Position numbers and translations under genes: made by a program. A DNA stretch of 64,000 nt from GCA-2731375 sp964590195 (lineage in GTDB: Bacteria > Pseudomonadota > Alphaproteobacteria > GCA-2731375), in NCBI GenBank assembly GCA_964590195.1, contig CAZPWJ010000018.1:1-64000 (forward strand). Direction: 5' to 3'. Each line of letters starts with the position of its first letter. The stretch's first letter is position 1. The notes below the pieces were generated by a model. It ran no database searches and had not been told where the DNA came from. It was given only the letters and a program-made list of their open reading frames with translations. This document shows positions 43,076 to 52,662 of the stretch, piece after piece.

Positions 43076-43869
43076 TAAGTATCGGTAAAGACCGGCTCTC
43101 GTTTTTCCAGAAAGGCATTGATCGCCTCCTTGTGATCATCGGCGGCGAAGGTCAGCCATTCATAGGCCAGGGAGGTATCCATGATTGAATGGGCCAATTG
43201 CTTCAGGCCGATGTTGGCTGAAACCTTGGTCCAACGGATCGCCGCCGTGGCGCCATTGGCCAGACGGTGGGCAAAGGCCTGGGCCTCGGCCAGGGTTTCC
43301 TCGGGCGCGGTGACATGATTAATCAGGCCGATGCGCTCCGCCTCTTCCGCGCCGAGAGGATCGCCGGTCATGAGGAATTCCTTGGCCTTGGCATAGCCGA
43401 TTAACTGCGGCCAGATCACGCAGCCGCCATCGCCAGCGACCACGCCGACCTTGACATGGGGATCGGCGATCCTGGCCGCCGAAGACATGAAGATGGTATC
43501 GCACATCAGGGCGATGTTGGCGCCTAGGCCCATGGCATGGCCGTTGATGGCGGCGATAATCGGCTTTTCCAGATCCAGCAGGGAATAAATGATCCGCTTG
43601 GCATCGACCAACAGCAGCATGGGTTCGTCCGAGCCGTCGGCGATGCGCTTCATCATGGCCAGATCACCGCCGGCGGAAAAGGCGCGGCCCGCCCCGGTCA
43701 GAACAACGACATCCGTCTCGTCATCCAGCTGGATGTCATAGAAAATCGTGCCCAATTCATCATGCATTGCCTTGTTGACGGCATTCAGGTCGTCGGGCCG
43801 GTTCATCGTCAGGGTCAAAACACGGCCCTGTCGGCTGGCCTCAAAACAGGTATATTTATCGTAGTTCAT
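43075..43869 (-). CDS. Enoyl-CoA hydratase/isomerase family protein
   Basis: A 264-residue crotonase-fold protein. The first oxyanion segment is GRAFSAGGDLAMMKRI (near residue 63) and the second NGHAMGLGANIALMCD (near residue 108). ADPHVKVGVVAGDGGCVIWPQLIG follows, with an Asp/Gly in place of the second hydratase Glu. GGAGG lies 8 bases before the ATG at 43869, so the ATG at 43884 is less likely. It is divergent from the MFS transporter gene. Confidence 0.9.
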   Translation of the reverse strand: MNYDKYTCFEASRQGRVLTLTMNRPDDLNAVNKAMHDELGTIFYDIQLDDETDVVVLTGAGRAFSAGGDLAMMKRIADGSDEPMLLLVDAKRIIYSLLDLEKPIIAAINGHAMGLGANIALMCDTIFMSSAARIADPHVKVGVVAGDGGCVIWPQLIGYAKAKEFLMTGDPLGAEEAERIGLINHVTAPEETLAEAQAFAHRLANGATAAIRWTKVSANIGLKQLAHSIMDTSLAYEWLTFAADDHKEAINAFLEKREPVFTDT

Positions 43870-43948
43870 TGACAGATCCTCCATTCAACTCGTTGGCCCA
43901 ATGGTTACACTCAGTCGCAAGGCTGGCAATACGGGCCGGAAAGTTTTC

Positions 43949-45145
43949 ATGCAGCCAACGACGCTTCGGGCCTGGCGGCTATCATTCTATTTCGGCGCGG
44001 TTTTTGCCGTGGTCGGGATCATGGCGCCGTTCTGGCCGGTGTTCCTGAAGGCGCGCGGCCTGACGGCGACGGAGATCGGTCTGCTGCTTTCCGCCGGTCT
44101 CTGGCTGCGGGTACTGGCCAATCCGTTGATTGCACAGCTGGCCGACCGGCGGGGCGAGCGGCGGCGGCCTTTATTGATCCTCACTTCCATCGCCATGCTG
44201 GCCTTCTCCTGCTTTTTTTTCGCCGAAGGTTTCTGGGGCCTGTTGGCGGTCAACCTGATCGCCTCGGTCACCTTTTCATCCATCATGCCGCTGGGTGAAA
44301 CCGTGGTTTTGGGCGCGGTTTACCGCCTGGGCCTGGATTATGGCCGGCTACGCATTTGGGGCTCGATCACCTTCATCGCAACATCCTTCGCGGGCGGACC
44401 GATGCTGGCGGTATTCGGTTCCTGGTCGGTGCTGTGGGCTGTTTTGGCTCTGTTGGCCATCGTCCTGTTATCCTGCGCCCAACTGCCGAAGGAAACCAAA
44501 GGCGAGGCGCAAACCAGCGCCGCCCCATCAGGCGCCGTACTACGTCTGCTGAGGCAACCGGCATTCCTGCTGTTCCTGTTGGCTGGCGGGCTGAGCAGCG
44601 CCAGCCATGCAGTGCTGTACGGCTTCGCCACCCTGCATTGGCGCAGTATCGGTTTCTCCGACATAACGATCGGCGCCCTGTGGGCCGAGGGGGTAGTGGC
44701 GGAAATCATCCTGTTTTGGCTGGGCAACCGCCTGCTTTCCCGCATTGGCGCCGCCAATCTAATTGCCCTGGGTGCCGCCGCCGGCATCGTGCGCTGGACA
44801 GCCATGGGATTGTCCGATGCCCTGTGGCTAGCCCTGCTGACGCAAGCGCTGCACGCCTTCACCTTTGGCGCGGCGCATCTGGGTGCCATGCATTTCATTG
44901 CCCGCGCCGCGCCCGTGGAGATGTCGGCCACGGCGCAAAGCCTGCATGGCGCGGTCGGTGCCGGCATCGCCGTCGGCATCGCCATGGCGGGGGCCGGCTG
45001 GCTGTATCAGGCCTTTGCCAATGGTGCCTTTTTCTTCATGGCGGCGATTGCCTTTGCCGCGCTGCTGGCGGCACTGCTATTGGCCAGGGTCTGGGACGGC
45101 GACCGCATGAACTTGTCAGGTGGGACCAAAACACGCGATAAATGA
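43949..45145 (+). CDS. MFS transporter (HcaT/nucleoside-permease-like, MFS_1-like family)
   Basis: A 398-residue major facilitator with about 12 helices. It opens LRAWRLSFYFGAVFAVVGIMAPFWPVFLKARGLTATEIGLLLSAGL and has the loop 2-3 motif AQLADRRGERRR. The pattern is that of the HcaT-like (3-phenylpropionate or nucleoside:H+ symporter) subgroup. The start is taken at MQPTTL (43949) with GGAAAG upstream; an in-frame ATG at 43901 is farther back. The M81 peptidase gene starts 3 bases after its stop, so it may import the peptide-like substrate of that enzyme. Confidence 0.88.
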   Translation: MQPTTLRAWRLSFYFGAVFAVVGIMAPFWPVFLKARGLTATEIGLLLSAGLWLRVLANPLIAQLADRRGERRRPLLILTSIAMLAFSCFFFAEGFWGLLAVNLIASVTFSSIMPLGETVVLGAVYRLGLDYGRLRIWGSITFIATSFAGGPMLAVFGSWSVLWAVLALLAIVLLSCAQLPKETKGEAQTSAAPSGAVLRLLRQPAFLLFLLAGGLSSASHAVLYGFATLHWRSIGFSDITIGALWAEGVVAEIILFWLGNRLLSRIGAANLIALGAAAGIVRWTAMGLSDALWLALLTQALHAFTFGAAHLGAMHFIARAAPVEMSATAQSLHGAVGAGIAVGIAMAGAGWLYQAFANGAFFFMAAIAFAALLAALLLARVWDGDRMNLSGGTKTRDK

Positions 45146-45148
45146 AAC

Positions 45149-46633
45149 ATGGCAAAACGTATATTTATTACCGGCATCTGGCACGAAACCAATACCTTCG
45201 CCCAAGGGCAAACCGGATTGGACGACTTTCATGCCTATCAATACGGCGAGGGCGACGAGATATTCGCGCTGTTTGCCGATACCAATACCGAAGTCGGCGG
45301 CGCCATGAATGCCGCCATGGAGCTGGACCTGAACCTGATACCGGGTCTGTTCGCCGGCGCCGTGCCGTCGGGGCTGGTCACGGCGGCGGCCTTTCAGGCC
45401 CTGGTCGATCGTACCTTGGAGCTGTTGGAGGGCGCCGGCGAGATCGATGGCGTTCTGGTGCATCTGCATGGTGCCTGCGTTGCCGAGGGTGCGACGGAAA
45501 CCGATGCGCAGTTTCTTGCCGCGATACGTTCGAAACTGGCGCCCAACACGCCCATGGTGGCGACCTTCGATCTACATGCCAATCTATCGGAAGGGCTGAT
45601 CGCGCAGGCCGATGCCCTGGTCGGCTATGACACCTATCCCCACAGCGACATGGGCGCACGGGGGGCGGAGGCGGCCCAGATCCTCCATCGAATGCTATGG
45701 AGCACCCGGCGCCCGGTGAAGATTCTGCGCAAACTGCCCTTTGCCCCGCCACCCCAGGTCCAGGGCACGGCGGCCGAGCCGGTGGCCGAGATCATGGCAA
45801 AGATGCACGATATGAAAACCTGGGGCGGCATCTGGGCCGCCTCCATCGCCTGGGGATTCCCGTATGCGGACGTGGCGCATCTGGGCGTGGGCGTCCTGGT
45901 GCAGGGCGATGATCATGGCCAGGCCACGCGGATCGCCGATGATCTAGCGATCACCATATGGCGCCAGCGCGGCGATTTCGATGCCGGTCTGGTTAAGGTC
46001 GAGGATGCGGTGCGCAGCGCCATGGCCGCGCCGGAGGGGCCGATCATACTGGTCGATGTGGCCGACAACGCGGGCGGCGGCGCACCGGGCGACGGCACCA
46101 CAATTCTGGCCGAACTGATCGACCAATCCGCCCGCAAGGCCGTCGTCGTATTATGCGATGGCGAGGCGGTGCGGGCCGCAAAGGCCCTGGGCGTGGGCGG
46201 CACGTTCAGCGGCAATGTGGGTGGCAAATCCGATGACCTGCATGGCCCGCCCATGCCCCTGGTCGGCGAAATCATCTTTCAACAGCCGGTGCGCTATCAG
46301 CGCCGGGGCGACTATATGACCGGGCAGTGGATTGATCTGGGCGAGGTCGCGGTGATCCAGGCGGACGGCGTTACCGTAATGTTGACCGAGGCCAAGGCCA
46401 TGCCCTTCGATGCGGATCATCTGGCGGCCGCGGGTATCGCCGCCGAGATGCAGCAGATCATCGTGGTCAAATCCGCCATTGCCTGGCAGGCGCATTTCCG
46501 GTCTTTCGCCAAGGGCGAAATCTATGTGGATACACCCGGCGTCTGCGCCTCCAACCTGAAACGCTTTGAATACACAAAACTGGACCGGGCCATCTATCCC
46601 ATCGACAACGACGGCATTTGGCCGCCTAAATAG
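45149..46633 (+). CDS. M81 family metallopeptidase (MlrC-like)
   Basis: A 494-residue protein of the microcystinase C (MlrC)/M81 family. Typical segments are GIWHETNTFAQG at residues 9-20, HLHGACVAEGATETD, FDLHANLSE, VGYDTYPHSDMGARG and VDVADNAGGGAPGDGT. It is believed to be a zinc enzyme. MlrC cleaves linearised microcystin, but most family members in proteobacteria act on unknown amide or peptide substrates. It is translationally coupled to the MFS transporter gene. No signal peptide is seen. Confidence 0.92.
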   Translation: MAKRIFITGIWHETNTFAQGQTGLDDFHAYQYGEGDEIFALFADTNTEVGGAMNAAMELDLNLIPGLFAGAVPSGLVTAAAFQALVDRTLELLEGAGEIDGVLVHLHGACVAEGATETDAQFLAAIRSKLAPNTPMVATFDLHANLSEGLIAQADALVGYDTYPHSDMGARGAEAAQILHRMLWSTRRPVKILRKLPFAPPPQVQGTAAEPVAEIMAKMHDMKTWGGIWAASIAWGFPYADVAHLGVGVLVQGDDHGQATRIADDLAITIWRQRGDFDAGLVKVEDAVRSAMAAPEGPIILVDVADNAGGGAPGDGTTILAELIDQSARKAVVVLCDGEAVRAAKALGVGGTFSGNVGGKSDDLHGPPMPLVGEIIFQQPVRYQRRGDYMTGQWIDLGEVAVIQADGVTVMLTEAKAMPFDADHLAAAGIAAEMQQIIVVKSAIAWQAHFRSFAKGEIYVDTPGVCASNLKRFEYTKLDRAIYPIDNDGIWPPK

Positions 46634-46635
46634 GT

Positions 46636-47052
46636 TTAGGCATTGGCCGGTTTTTCCGAACCGGGCGGCATCAGCTTGAACGTTGCCTGGGCGGTGGCGA
46701 TGGGATCACCGCCGGCATTGTTGATCTTGGCCTCGAGAAAAGCCGTGCGCTTGCCGCCGCCCGTTGTATGGGCGCTGAGGAAGATTTCCTCGTCTCCGGC
46801 GGCGCCGACAAAATTTATGGCCAAACTTAGGGTGATGGAGAATTGCCGCTTCTCGGGATCGGGATGCGAACCCGCCGCGATCGCCATGATGGAATCCATC
46901 AGGCCAGCAATAATGCCGCCGTGAAGCATGCCCTTTAAATTCAGATGCTCGGGCCCGGCCCTGAATGTGGCGGTGGCGCGGCCGTCGCCGCGTTCAATGT
47001 TCCGCACCCGCAGGCTGGGTGGTTGATTATAAGCTACGTCTTCAATAGGCAT
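46636..47052 (-). CDS. PaaI-type hotdog thioesterase
   Basis: A 138-residue hotdog-fold acyl-CoA thioesterase. The diagnostic active-site helix is LKGMLHGGIIAGLMDSIMAIAA (HGG motif near residue 42), followed by LAINFVGAAGDEEIFLSAHTTGGGKRTAFLEAKINN. It ends 3 bases from the M81 gene stop (convergent) and is divergent from an enoyl-CoA hydratase gene 45 bases away. It likely hydrolyses an acyl- or aryl-CoA from the neighbouring catabolic steps. Confidence 0.9.
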   Translation of the reverse strand: MPIEDVAYNQPPSLRVRNIERGDGRATATFRAGPEHLNLKGMLHGGIIAGLMDSIMAIAAGSHPDPEKRQFSITLSLAINFVGAAGDEEIFLSAHTTGGGKRTAFLEAKINNAGGDPIATAQATFKLMPPGSEKPANA

Positions 47053-47097
47053 GGGGGGATAATTTCACAGACTTTCTGGGTACAAGGAGCATGAGAC

Positions 47098-47880
47098 ATG
47101 CGGTTCGAGACTATTCTACAGGAAAACGACGGGCCCATCGCGACCATTATTATGAACCGCCCCGACGCCCTGAATGCCCTGAATATCCAGGTGTTCCGGG
47201 ATTTGACCGCCTGTCTGCTCGCTATCGCCAAGGATAAACAAATTCGCGTCGTCGTCATCAAGGGCGCGGGTGAGCGGGCCTTTGTCGCCGGCGCGGATAT
47301 CAAGGAAATGGCGCATATCAAAGGCGCCATGGGCAGCGAGCGATCTTATCTCGGGATGCATGTCTACGACTTGCTACGCCATATTCCGCAACCGGTTATC
47401 GCCTCGATTAACGGCTATGCCCTGGGTGGGGGCATGCTCCTCGCCATGGCCTGCGATGTCCGCGTGGCGGCGGAAGACGCGACCTTTGGCTATCCGGAGA
47501 TCAAACTGGGTATTTTTCCCGGCACTGGAGGCACCATCCTGCTGGACCGCCTAATCGGCTCAGCCAACGCCCGCGCGATCTGCCTGACCGGTGAATTATT
47601 CGATGCCCCACGGGCCTATCAGTTGGGTCTGGTGACCCATCTGGTGGCCAAGGAGGCACTGGCATCCGAAACCGCGCGGCTGGCCGAATTGATGGCGGGC
47701 TACAGTCCCGTGGCCTTGCGCGAAACCAAATGCGCCTTGAACGCATCCCTGGAAATGTCCTTCGAAGCCGCCCGCGAGGCGGAGGTCGCGGCGCACGCGC
47801 GCTGTTTCGCCTCCGACGACAGGTACGAGGGGATGAATGCCTTTATCGAGAAGCGCTCACCCAACTTTCGCGGTGAGTAA
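47098..47880 (+). CDS. Enoyl-CoA hydratase
   Basis: A 260-residue crotonase with the full hydratase pattern. The first oxyanion segment is ERAFVAGADIKEMA near residue 60. The second is NGYALGGGMLLAMACD near residue 103. The catalytic Glu pair is supported by FGYPEIKLGIFPGTGGTILLDR. It ends SPNFRGE. A ribosome binding site AAGGAG precedes the ATG. Its last 24 bases overlap the end of the convergent PAS kinase gene, so both 3' ends share sequence. Of the hydratase-like genes here it looks the most canonical. Confidence 0.93.
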   Translation: MRFETILQENDGPIATIIMNRPDALNALNIQVFRDLTACLLAIAKDKQIRVVVIKGAGERAFVAGADIKEMAHIKGAMGSERSYLGMHVYDLLRHIPQPVIASINGYALGGGMLLAMACDVRVAAEDATFGYPEIKLGIFPGTGGTILLDRLIGSANARAICLTGELFDAPRAYQLGLVTHLVAKEALASETARLAELMAGYSPVALRETKCALNASLEMSFEAAREAEVAAHARCFASDDRYEGMNAFIEKRSPNFRGE

Positions 47881-49950
47881 CTCCAACAGCTCGCCCTGTT
47901 CACCGCTCGGGCCGCTGGCCAGGGTCAGTTCCTTGCGTGCATCGTCACGGCTGCCAAGCAGGCGTTCGGCAGGCAGCAGCATGGTCACGGTGGTGCCCTT
48001 GCCCAGGACGGAGGCGATCGCCAGGGTGCCGTCATGCAGCTCGCACAGATGGCGCGCCAGCGGCAGGCCCAGGCCCGTACCCTCGAAACGCCGGGTGAAG
48101 GAGCCATCCAGCTGTGCAAATGGCGTCAGGGCAAAGGGAATATCCTCGTCCTTCATGCCAATGCCCGTATCCGTGACATGCAGCTCTATCCATTCCTGGC
48201 CGCTGCCTTCATCCCGGCTGCGCCCTGTGCCAATGGTAACCTTGCCGCCCTCGGGCGTGAATTTGATGGCATTGGAAAGAAGGTTTAGAACAATCTGCTT
48301 CAAAGCCCGCTGATCGGCCCGCACCAAATCGATCAAGGGATCAATTTCTATGACAACCTTGACCCGGCCCTGGCTAGCCCGCTCCTGGGTCAGGCGTGAG
48401 GTGGCCGCAACCATATCGGAAAGCAGGAATTGTTCTTCCGCCAGCTCGAAATGCCCAGCCTCGACCTTAGCCAGGTCCAGCAGATCGTTAATGATGGACA
48501 ACAGATGTTGGCCGCTTTCATTGATGTCCCGTGAATATTCAACATAGCGGGGCGAATTCAGCGGCCCGAATAATTCGCCCATGAGGATTTCCGAAAAGCC
48601 GATAATGGCATTCAACGGCGTCCGCAATTCGTGCGATGTATTGGCCAGGAATTCCGATTTCGCGCGGTTAGCCAACTCCGCCTGTTCCTTGGCCACGCGC
48701 AGGGCCTGCTCTGATTCCTGTTGTGCGGTTATGTCCTGGCAAAGCACCAGGATGCCGCCGCCCGGCATGGCGTGGGAGCGGATATTCAGAATCGTGCCAT
48801 TGGGCCGGATACGTTGATAATTGTTCGGCACCGTGCCGAACGCCATCTTCACATGCGCTTCGACCAGTTCATCAACATTCCCCTCGCCAAATTCGCCGTT
48901 TCGGCCAAGTAGACGGATCACATCTCTAAGGTCGCGGCAGTCGGCGACCTCTTCGGAGTTTAGATCTTGCAACTCCAACATTTTTTCATTCATGGCCACG
49001 ATTTGCTCGTCACCGTCCACGAAGGCGATACCGACATCGAGATTGCCGAAAATCGCCTCCAGTTCAGATGAACGCCGGCGCAAGTCTTCCTGATACCGCC
49101 TGGACTCCGTCACATCCGTTATGGCGATCGTAACCCCGCCGTCTGGCATTCTGGTGCGACGCACATCCAGTATTCGACCGGTGTGCCCCGTCATCTCCAG
49201 TTGCGGCGGATCGCATTGCATGACGGCGCGCGCCCGTTGCGCCACGGTATCGGCGCCTACTTCGCCATAGAGTCCAGAGTCGGCGAAATATTGACATAGC
49301 GCTTCCACGGACACGCCAACCTTCGCGACCGCCGATGTCAGCCCCGACAAAGTGAAGTAGCGCTCGTTCCAGGTCAGCAGACAGCCATCGGGCCCAAGCA
49401 CCAGGACACCTTGGTCAATACTTTCCAATGAAACATTCAACAGCTGTGATTTTTCGTCCAAGGCCCAGCTTTGCTGTTTTTGCACGGTGATGTCGACGCA
49501 ACTCAACAAACGCCCGCCGCTGTCCATGGCGCGCTCTGTGAAATGCAGGCTGCGGCCATCGGTCAGACTGACTTCCCATTCGATATGCCGCTGATGGGCC
49601 CGCGCCGCGACATCCGTCAGGAAATCCGATACCCGGTTGGCGGCGTCGACAAAGATGCCCTCCTCCGCCAGAACGCGAAAAAATTCAAGCCGGCTGATGC
49701 GCTGGTGACTAAGCGCGTGAGCCATGGGCAGCAATTGCAATAGTTTGCCGTTGACCTGCTGCAGGCGGTCATCGGCATCGAAAAGGGCGACCGCAATGGG
49801 TAAAGCTTCAACGAAATCAGCATCATGCTGGATGATCCGGGTTTGCAGCACAGCCTGCCGAGCGCGGTTTCCGGACCATTTGCAGGCGAGCACCAGGGCA
49901 ATGGCGCCCACGATGCCACAAAATGCAAATAAGATTCCCAACCCCGTCAT
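47857..49950 (-). CDS. PAS sensor histidine kinase with one N-terminal membrane helix
   Basis: A 697-residue kinase. A single N-terminal helix (GLGILFAFCGIVGAIALVLAC) anchors it. Four PAS_7-like segments follow (around residues 45-155, 165-285, 295-410), and the H-box is FLANTSHELRTPLNAIIGFSEILMGELFGPLNS. The ATPase domain has NLLSNAIKFT, DTGIGMKDE and GTGLGLPLA. It resembles the kinase at 20962-23448 in its H-box region. ATG at 49950 is used; a TTG lies 3 bases upstream. It has no adjacent receiver gene. Confidence 0.9.
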   Translation of the reverse strand: MTGLGILFAFCGIVGAIALVLACKWSGNRARQAVLQTRIIQHDADFVEALPIAVALFDADDRLQQVNGKLLQLLPMAHALSHQRISRLEFFRVLAEEGIFVDAANRVSDFLTDVAARAHQRHIEWEVSLTDGRSLHFTERAMDSGGRLLSCVDITVQKQQSWALDEKSQLLNVSLESIDQGVLVLGPDGCLLTWNERYFTLSGLTSAVAKVGVSVEALCQYFADSGLYGEVGADTVAQRARAVMQCDPPQLEMTGHTGRILDVRRTRMPDGGVTIAITDVTESRRYQEDLRRRSSELEAIFGNLDVGIAFVDGDEQIVAMNEKMLELQDLNSEEVADCRDLRDVIRLLGRNGEFGEGNVDELVEAHVKMAFGTVPNNYQRIRPNGTILNIRSHAMPGGGILVLCQDITAQQESEQALRVAKEQAELANRAKSEFLANTSHELRTPLNAIIGFSEILMGELFGPLNSPRYVEYSRDINESGQHLLSIINDLLDLAKVEAGHFELAEEQFLLSDMVAATSRLTQERASQGRVKVVIEIDPLIDLVRADQRALKQIVLNLLSNAIKFTPEGGKVTIGTGRSRDEGSGQEWIELHVTDTGIGMKDEDIPFALTPFAQLDGSFTRRFEGTGLGLPLARHLCELHDGTLAIASVLGKGTTVTMLLPAERLLGSRDDARKELTLASGPSGEQGELLELLTAKVG

Positions 49951-50162
49951 CAATTCCCCTCGGTACCCGATACTTAACTTGCCTGAATTTGGCTAATCCG
50001 TTCACGACAAGGTCGCGAAAAATTCACTGGCGTGTTTGCCGCAAGTGTTTGGAAACAGCCAATATTACCAGTAAACCTTTGGAGTTAACGATTGGTTAAC
50101 GTTATGATTACCGAACGGCCCTTGGTACCAATTGAAACTGCCGGAACGAATACGGTTGGGGA

Positions 50163-50762
50163 ATGCGGCGGCACGATCATTCAAGTAGCCTGGCCCGATT
50201 GCTGTCCGAAATCAGCCGCTGCCGTCTATGCGCGGAACATTTGCCTATGGGGCCCCGCCCGGTGCTGCGGGCCAAGGCGGCGGCGCGGTTATTGATCGTC
50301 GGTCAGGCACCAGGCACCAAGGTTCATGCCAGCGGCATTCCCTGGGATGATCCCAGCGGCGATCGCCTGCGGCAGTGGCTGGACATCCCCCCCGAGATTT
50401 TCTATGACCAGGATAAGGTCGCTATCATGCCCATGGGCTTCTGCTATCCGGGCCGCCTGCCCAAGGGCGGGGACCGCCCGCCCCGGCCCGAATGCGCCCC
50501 CAAATGGCACCCCGCGCTGTTGGCCCACCTGCCCGCCATTGAATTGACCGTGCTGGCGGGAAGCTATGCCCAGAGCGCATTCCTAGGCGCGGCAAGGCAG
50601 CGTAATCTCACCGAAACCGTGCGGGCCTGGCGCGACCATGCACCGGGTTATATGCCCCTGCCGCATCCGTCCTGGCGCACCAAGGGCTGGCAACGTCGCA
50701 ATCCCTGGTTCGACGACGACGTCCTGCCGGCGCTGCGCCGGCGGGTGAAAGAGCTGATTTAA
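50163..50762 (+). CDS. Uracil-DNA glycosylase family protein (probable [4Fe-4S] type)
   Basis: A 199-residue protein of the UDG superfamily. The N-terminal CRLCAEHLP contributes two cysteines, FCYPGR and PECAPKW two more, which fits an iron-sulfur cluster ligand set. LLIVGQAPGTK resembles the motif A region GxAPG, and LPHPSWRTK is the HPS motif of the leaving-group pocket. GGGGA precedes the ATG. It is a stand-alone DNA-repair-like gene; glycosylase activity has not been shown for all members of this subgroup. Its TAA stop overlaps the nitroreductase stop on the other strand (TTAA). Confidence 0.82.
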   Translation: MRRHDHSSSLARLLSEISRCRLCAEHLPMGPRPVLRAKAAARLLIVGQAPGTKVHASGIPWDDPSGDRLRQWLDIPPEIFYDQDKVAIMPMGFCYPGRLPKGGDRPPRPECAPKWHPALLAHLPAIELTVLAGSYAQSAFLGAARQRNLTETVRAWRDHAPGYMPLPHPSWRTKGWQRRNPWFDDDVLPALRRRVKELI

Positions 50763-51598
50763 TCGAGACAGAAGCCGTGGCGCCTTAGATAGGCCGCCAG
50801 ATCATCCCGTTCCCGCACCGATGTTTGCCGGGTCTTATCCTCGGACCAGCCGTAGAATTCCGGCGTGCCGTACTCCGCGGTCATGCGGTATTTCTCGGGC
50901 GGAATATGATAGATGCCATCACGCCGGCGATCATAGGCGTCGATTTGCGCCGGCAGTTGGCTGTCGTCATACTGATCCGTATGGACGACCATTTCCGGCG
51001 GCAGGCGGGTCGAGGTAAAGCCGGGGTGCGAGGGATGGCCCAGACACATGCCGGCAACGGGAAAGACGTAATCGGGTAAGTTGGTGATTTCAGCGATGCG
51101 GTCAATATGGTTTCGAACCACGGAGATTGGGCAACAGCCCAGACCGGCGGCTTCGGCGGCGGTAATGAAATTCTGCATCACCAGGGCGGTATCAACGGCG
51201 GCATTGAGGAAGGCATCGAGATGATCGTTGGCGAATTCGTGCCCGCGAAGCTGGCCCAGTCTGCGAATGCGCCGGGAATCACCGCAAAACAGCAGGAATA
51301 CCGGACAGGTTCCGATCCAGGCCATTTCAGGCATCAAATCGGCGATGGCCCGGCGTTTGTCCGGGTCCTGGATGCGGATAATGGCGGACTGCTGCAAGTC
51401 CGACTTGCCCGGCGCCGACAGGGCGCAAGCATACAAAAGGTTCAGGGTTTCTTCCGGCACCGGGTCGTCGAGAAAGCGGCGATGGGTCCGGTGCGACAGC
51501 AAGGTCGTCAATGTGTTATGGCCCGGACCGTCTTCGATCTCGCCCGCGCCTACGTCCATGCCAAATCGTTGTGCCGCCAGCTCCGCCAATTTGCCCAT
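50759..51598 (-). CDS. Nitroreductase family protein (FMN, NAD(P)H)
   Basis: A 279-residue flavin reductase of the nitroreductase fold. It has HRTHRRFLDDPVPEETLNLLYACALSAPGKSDLQQ (FMN-binding N-terminus), FLNAAVDTALVMQNFITAAEAAGLGCCPI and the PVAGMCLGHP loop. The start at 51598 has GGAGGAGG upstream. The C-terminal 70 residues (from about residue 210, DAYDRRRDGIYH) extend beyond the minimal family. It is a likely NAD(P)H oxidoreductase of unknown substrate, divergent from a lipoprotein hydrolase with only 24 bases between. Confidence 0.9.
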   Translation of the reverse strand: MGKLAELAAQRFGMDVGAGEIEDGPGHNTLTTLLSHRTHRRFLDDPVPEETLNLLYACALSAPGKSDLQQSAIIRIQDPDKRRAIADLMPEMAWIGTCPVFLLFCGDSRRIRRLGQLRGHEFANDHLDAFLNAAVDTALVMQNFITAAEAAGLGCCPISVVRNHIDRIAEITNLPDYVFPVAGMCLGHPSHPGFTSTRLPPEMVVHTDQYDDSQLPAQIDAYDRRRDGIYHIPPEKYRMTAEYGTPEFYGWSEDKTRQTSVRERDDLAAYLRRHGFCLD

Positions 51599-51622
51599 AA
51601 GGTCACCTCCTCCAAGATTCGA

Positions 51623-52597
51623 TTGCCAGCCCAGCATAGGACATTTGCAACGTTTGTCTGCGCTCTTGTGCTGCTGGGGGCCTGCGCCCCACGGGTACAG
51701 GAGTTTCAACCCGGCCTCATGGCGGCGAAAATCAAGGCCGACAGCTTCGTCACCGAAGACGGCAAGCCGTTGCCGCTGAAAAGCTGGCCGGCCAAGGGGG
51801 ACGCCAGGGCGGTGCTCGTGGCGCTGCATGGCTTCAATATGTACAGCCGCTATTTCGATGATCCCGCCGCTTGGTGGGCTAGCCGCGGCATTACCACCTA
51901 TGCCTATGACCAACGAGGCTTCGGCGCCGCGCCGGAGGCCCGGATCTGGGGCGGGGCGGAGGCGATGGCAGCTGATGCGCGGGCCTTTTTGAACTTGCTG
52001 GCGGCGCGCCATCCGGGCTTGCCGATCTATCTGCTGGGCGACAGCATGGGCGCCGCCGTAGCCGTGCTGGCCATGACCGGAGGCCGGGCACCGGAGCCGG
52101 CGCCACAAGTCGCGGGGGTCATCCTGGTGGCGCCGGGTCTGTGGGGCGGCAGTTCCATGCATCCCATCCTGCGTTTCGGGCTCTGGCTGTCGGCCCACAC
52201 CATGCCCTGGAAAACGGCGACCGGTCAGGGCTTGAAACGCCAGGCATCGGACAATATCGCGATGTTGCGCGCCCTGGGCCGCGACCCCCTGGTGATCCGC
52301 CATACCCGCATTGATGCGGTCTATGGCGTGACGCAATTGATGGGCCTAGCCTACGACGCCGCACCGGCCCTGCGGCAGCCGGCCCTGGTATTGTATGGGA
52401 AACGGGATGAAATCGTCCCCGCCGGGCCCGTGCGCGAAACCATGAAACGCCTGCCCGGGAAGCCGGGTTTCAGCCTCTATCCCGACGGCTGGCACATGCT
52501 GCTGCGCGATCTGCAGGCCCAGGTCGTCTGGCGCGATATCGCGGCCTGGATCCAAGATTCGGCGGCACAGCTGCCTTCGGGCGCGCAAGTACGGTAA
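51623..52597 (+). CDS. Lipoprotein alpha/beta hydrolase (monoacylglycerol lipase-like)
   Basis: About 324 residues. A short signal peptide ends in the lipobox LLGAC, so it is predicted to be a lipoprotein. The hydrolase core has ALHGFNMYSRYFDD, the nucleophile elbow LLGDSMGAA (Ser), Asp in YGKRDEIVPAG and His in DGWHMLLRD. The only sensible in-frame start before the signal is TTG at 51623, without a clear ribosome binding site, because the strong GGAGG belongs to the divergent gene. It resembles serine aminopeptidase/monoglyceride lipases that release fatty acids from lysolipids. Confidence 0.82.
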   Translation: MPAQHRTFATFVCALVLLGACAPRVQEFQPGLMAAKIKADSFVTEDGKPLPLKSWPAKGDARAVLVALHGFNMYSRYFDDPAAWWASRGITTYAYDQRGFGAAPEARIWGGAEAMAADARAFLNLLAARHPGLPIYLLGDSMGAAVAVLAMTGGRAPEPAPQVAGVILVAPGLWGGSSMHPILRFGLWLSAHTMPWKTATGQGLKRQASDNIAMLRALGRDPLVIRHTRIDAVYGVTQLMGLAYDAAPALRQPALVLYGKRDEIVPAGPVRETMKRLPGKPGFSLYPDGWHMLLRDLQAQVVWRDIAAWIQDSAAQLPSGAQVR

Positions 52598-52662
52598 GTG
52601 CTTGTTAACGTTGATGGGTTAACACAATCCTGTAGATACTCGATTAGTGAGAGACCCCGACA

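Noticed and set aside
51107..51622. N-terminal extension of the lipoprotein hydrolase frame
   Set aside because: It is antisense to the nitroreductase gene. The lipoprotein signal starts at the TTG 51623, so the extension is not part of the protein.
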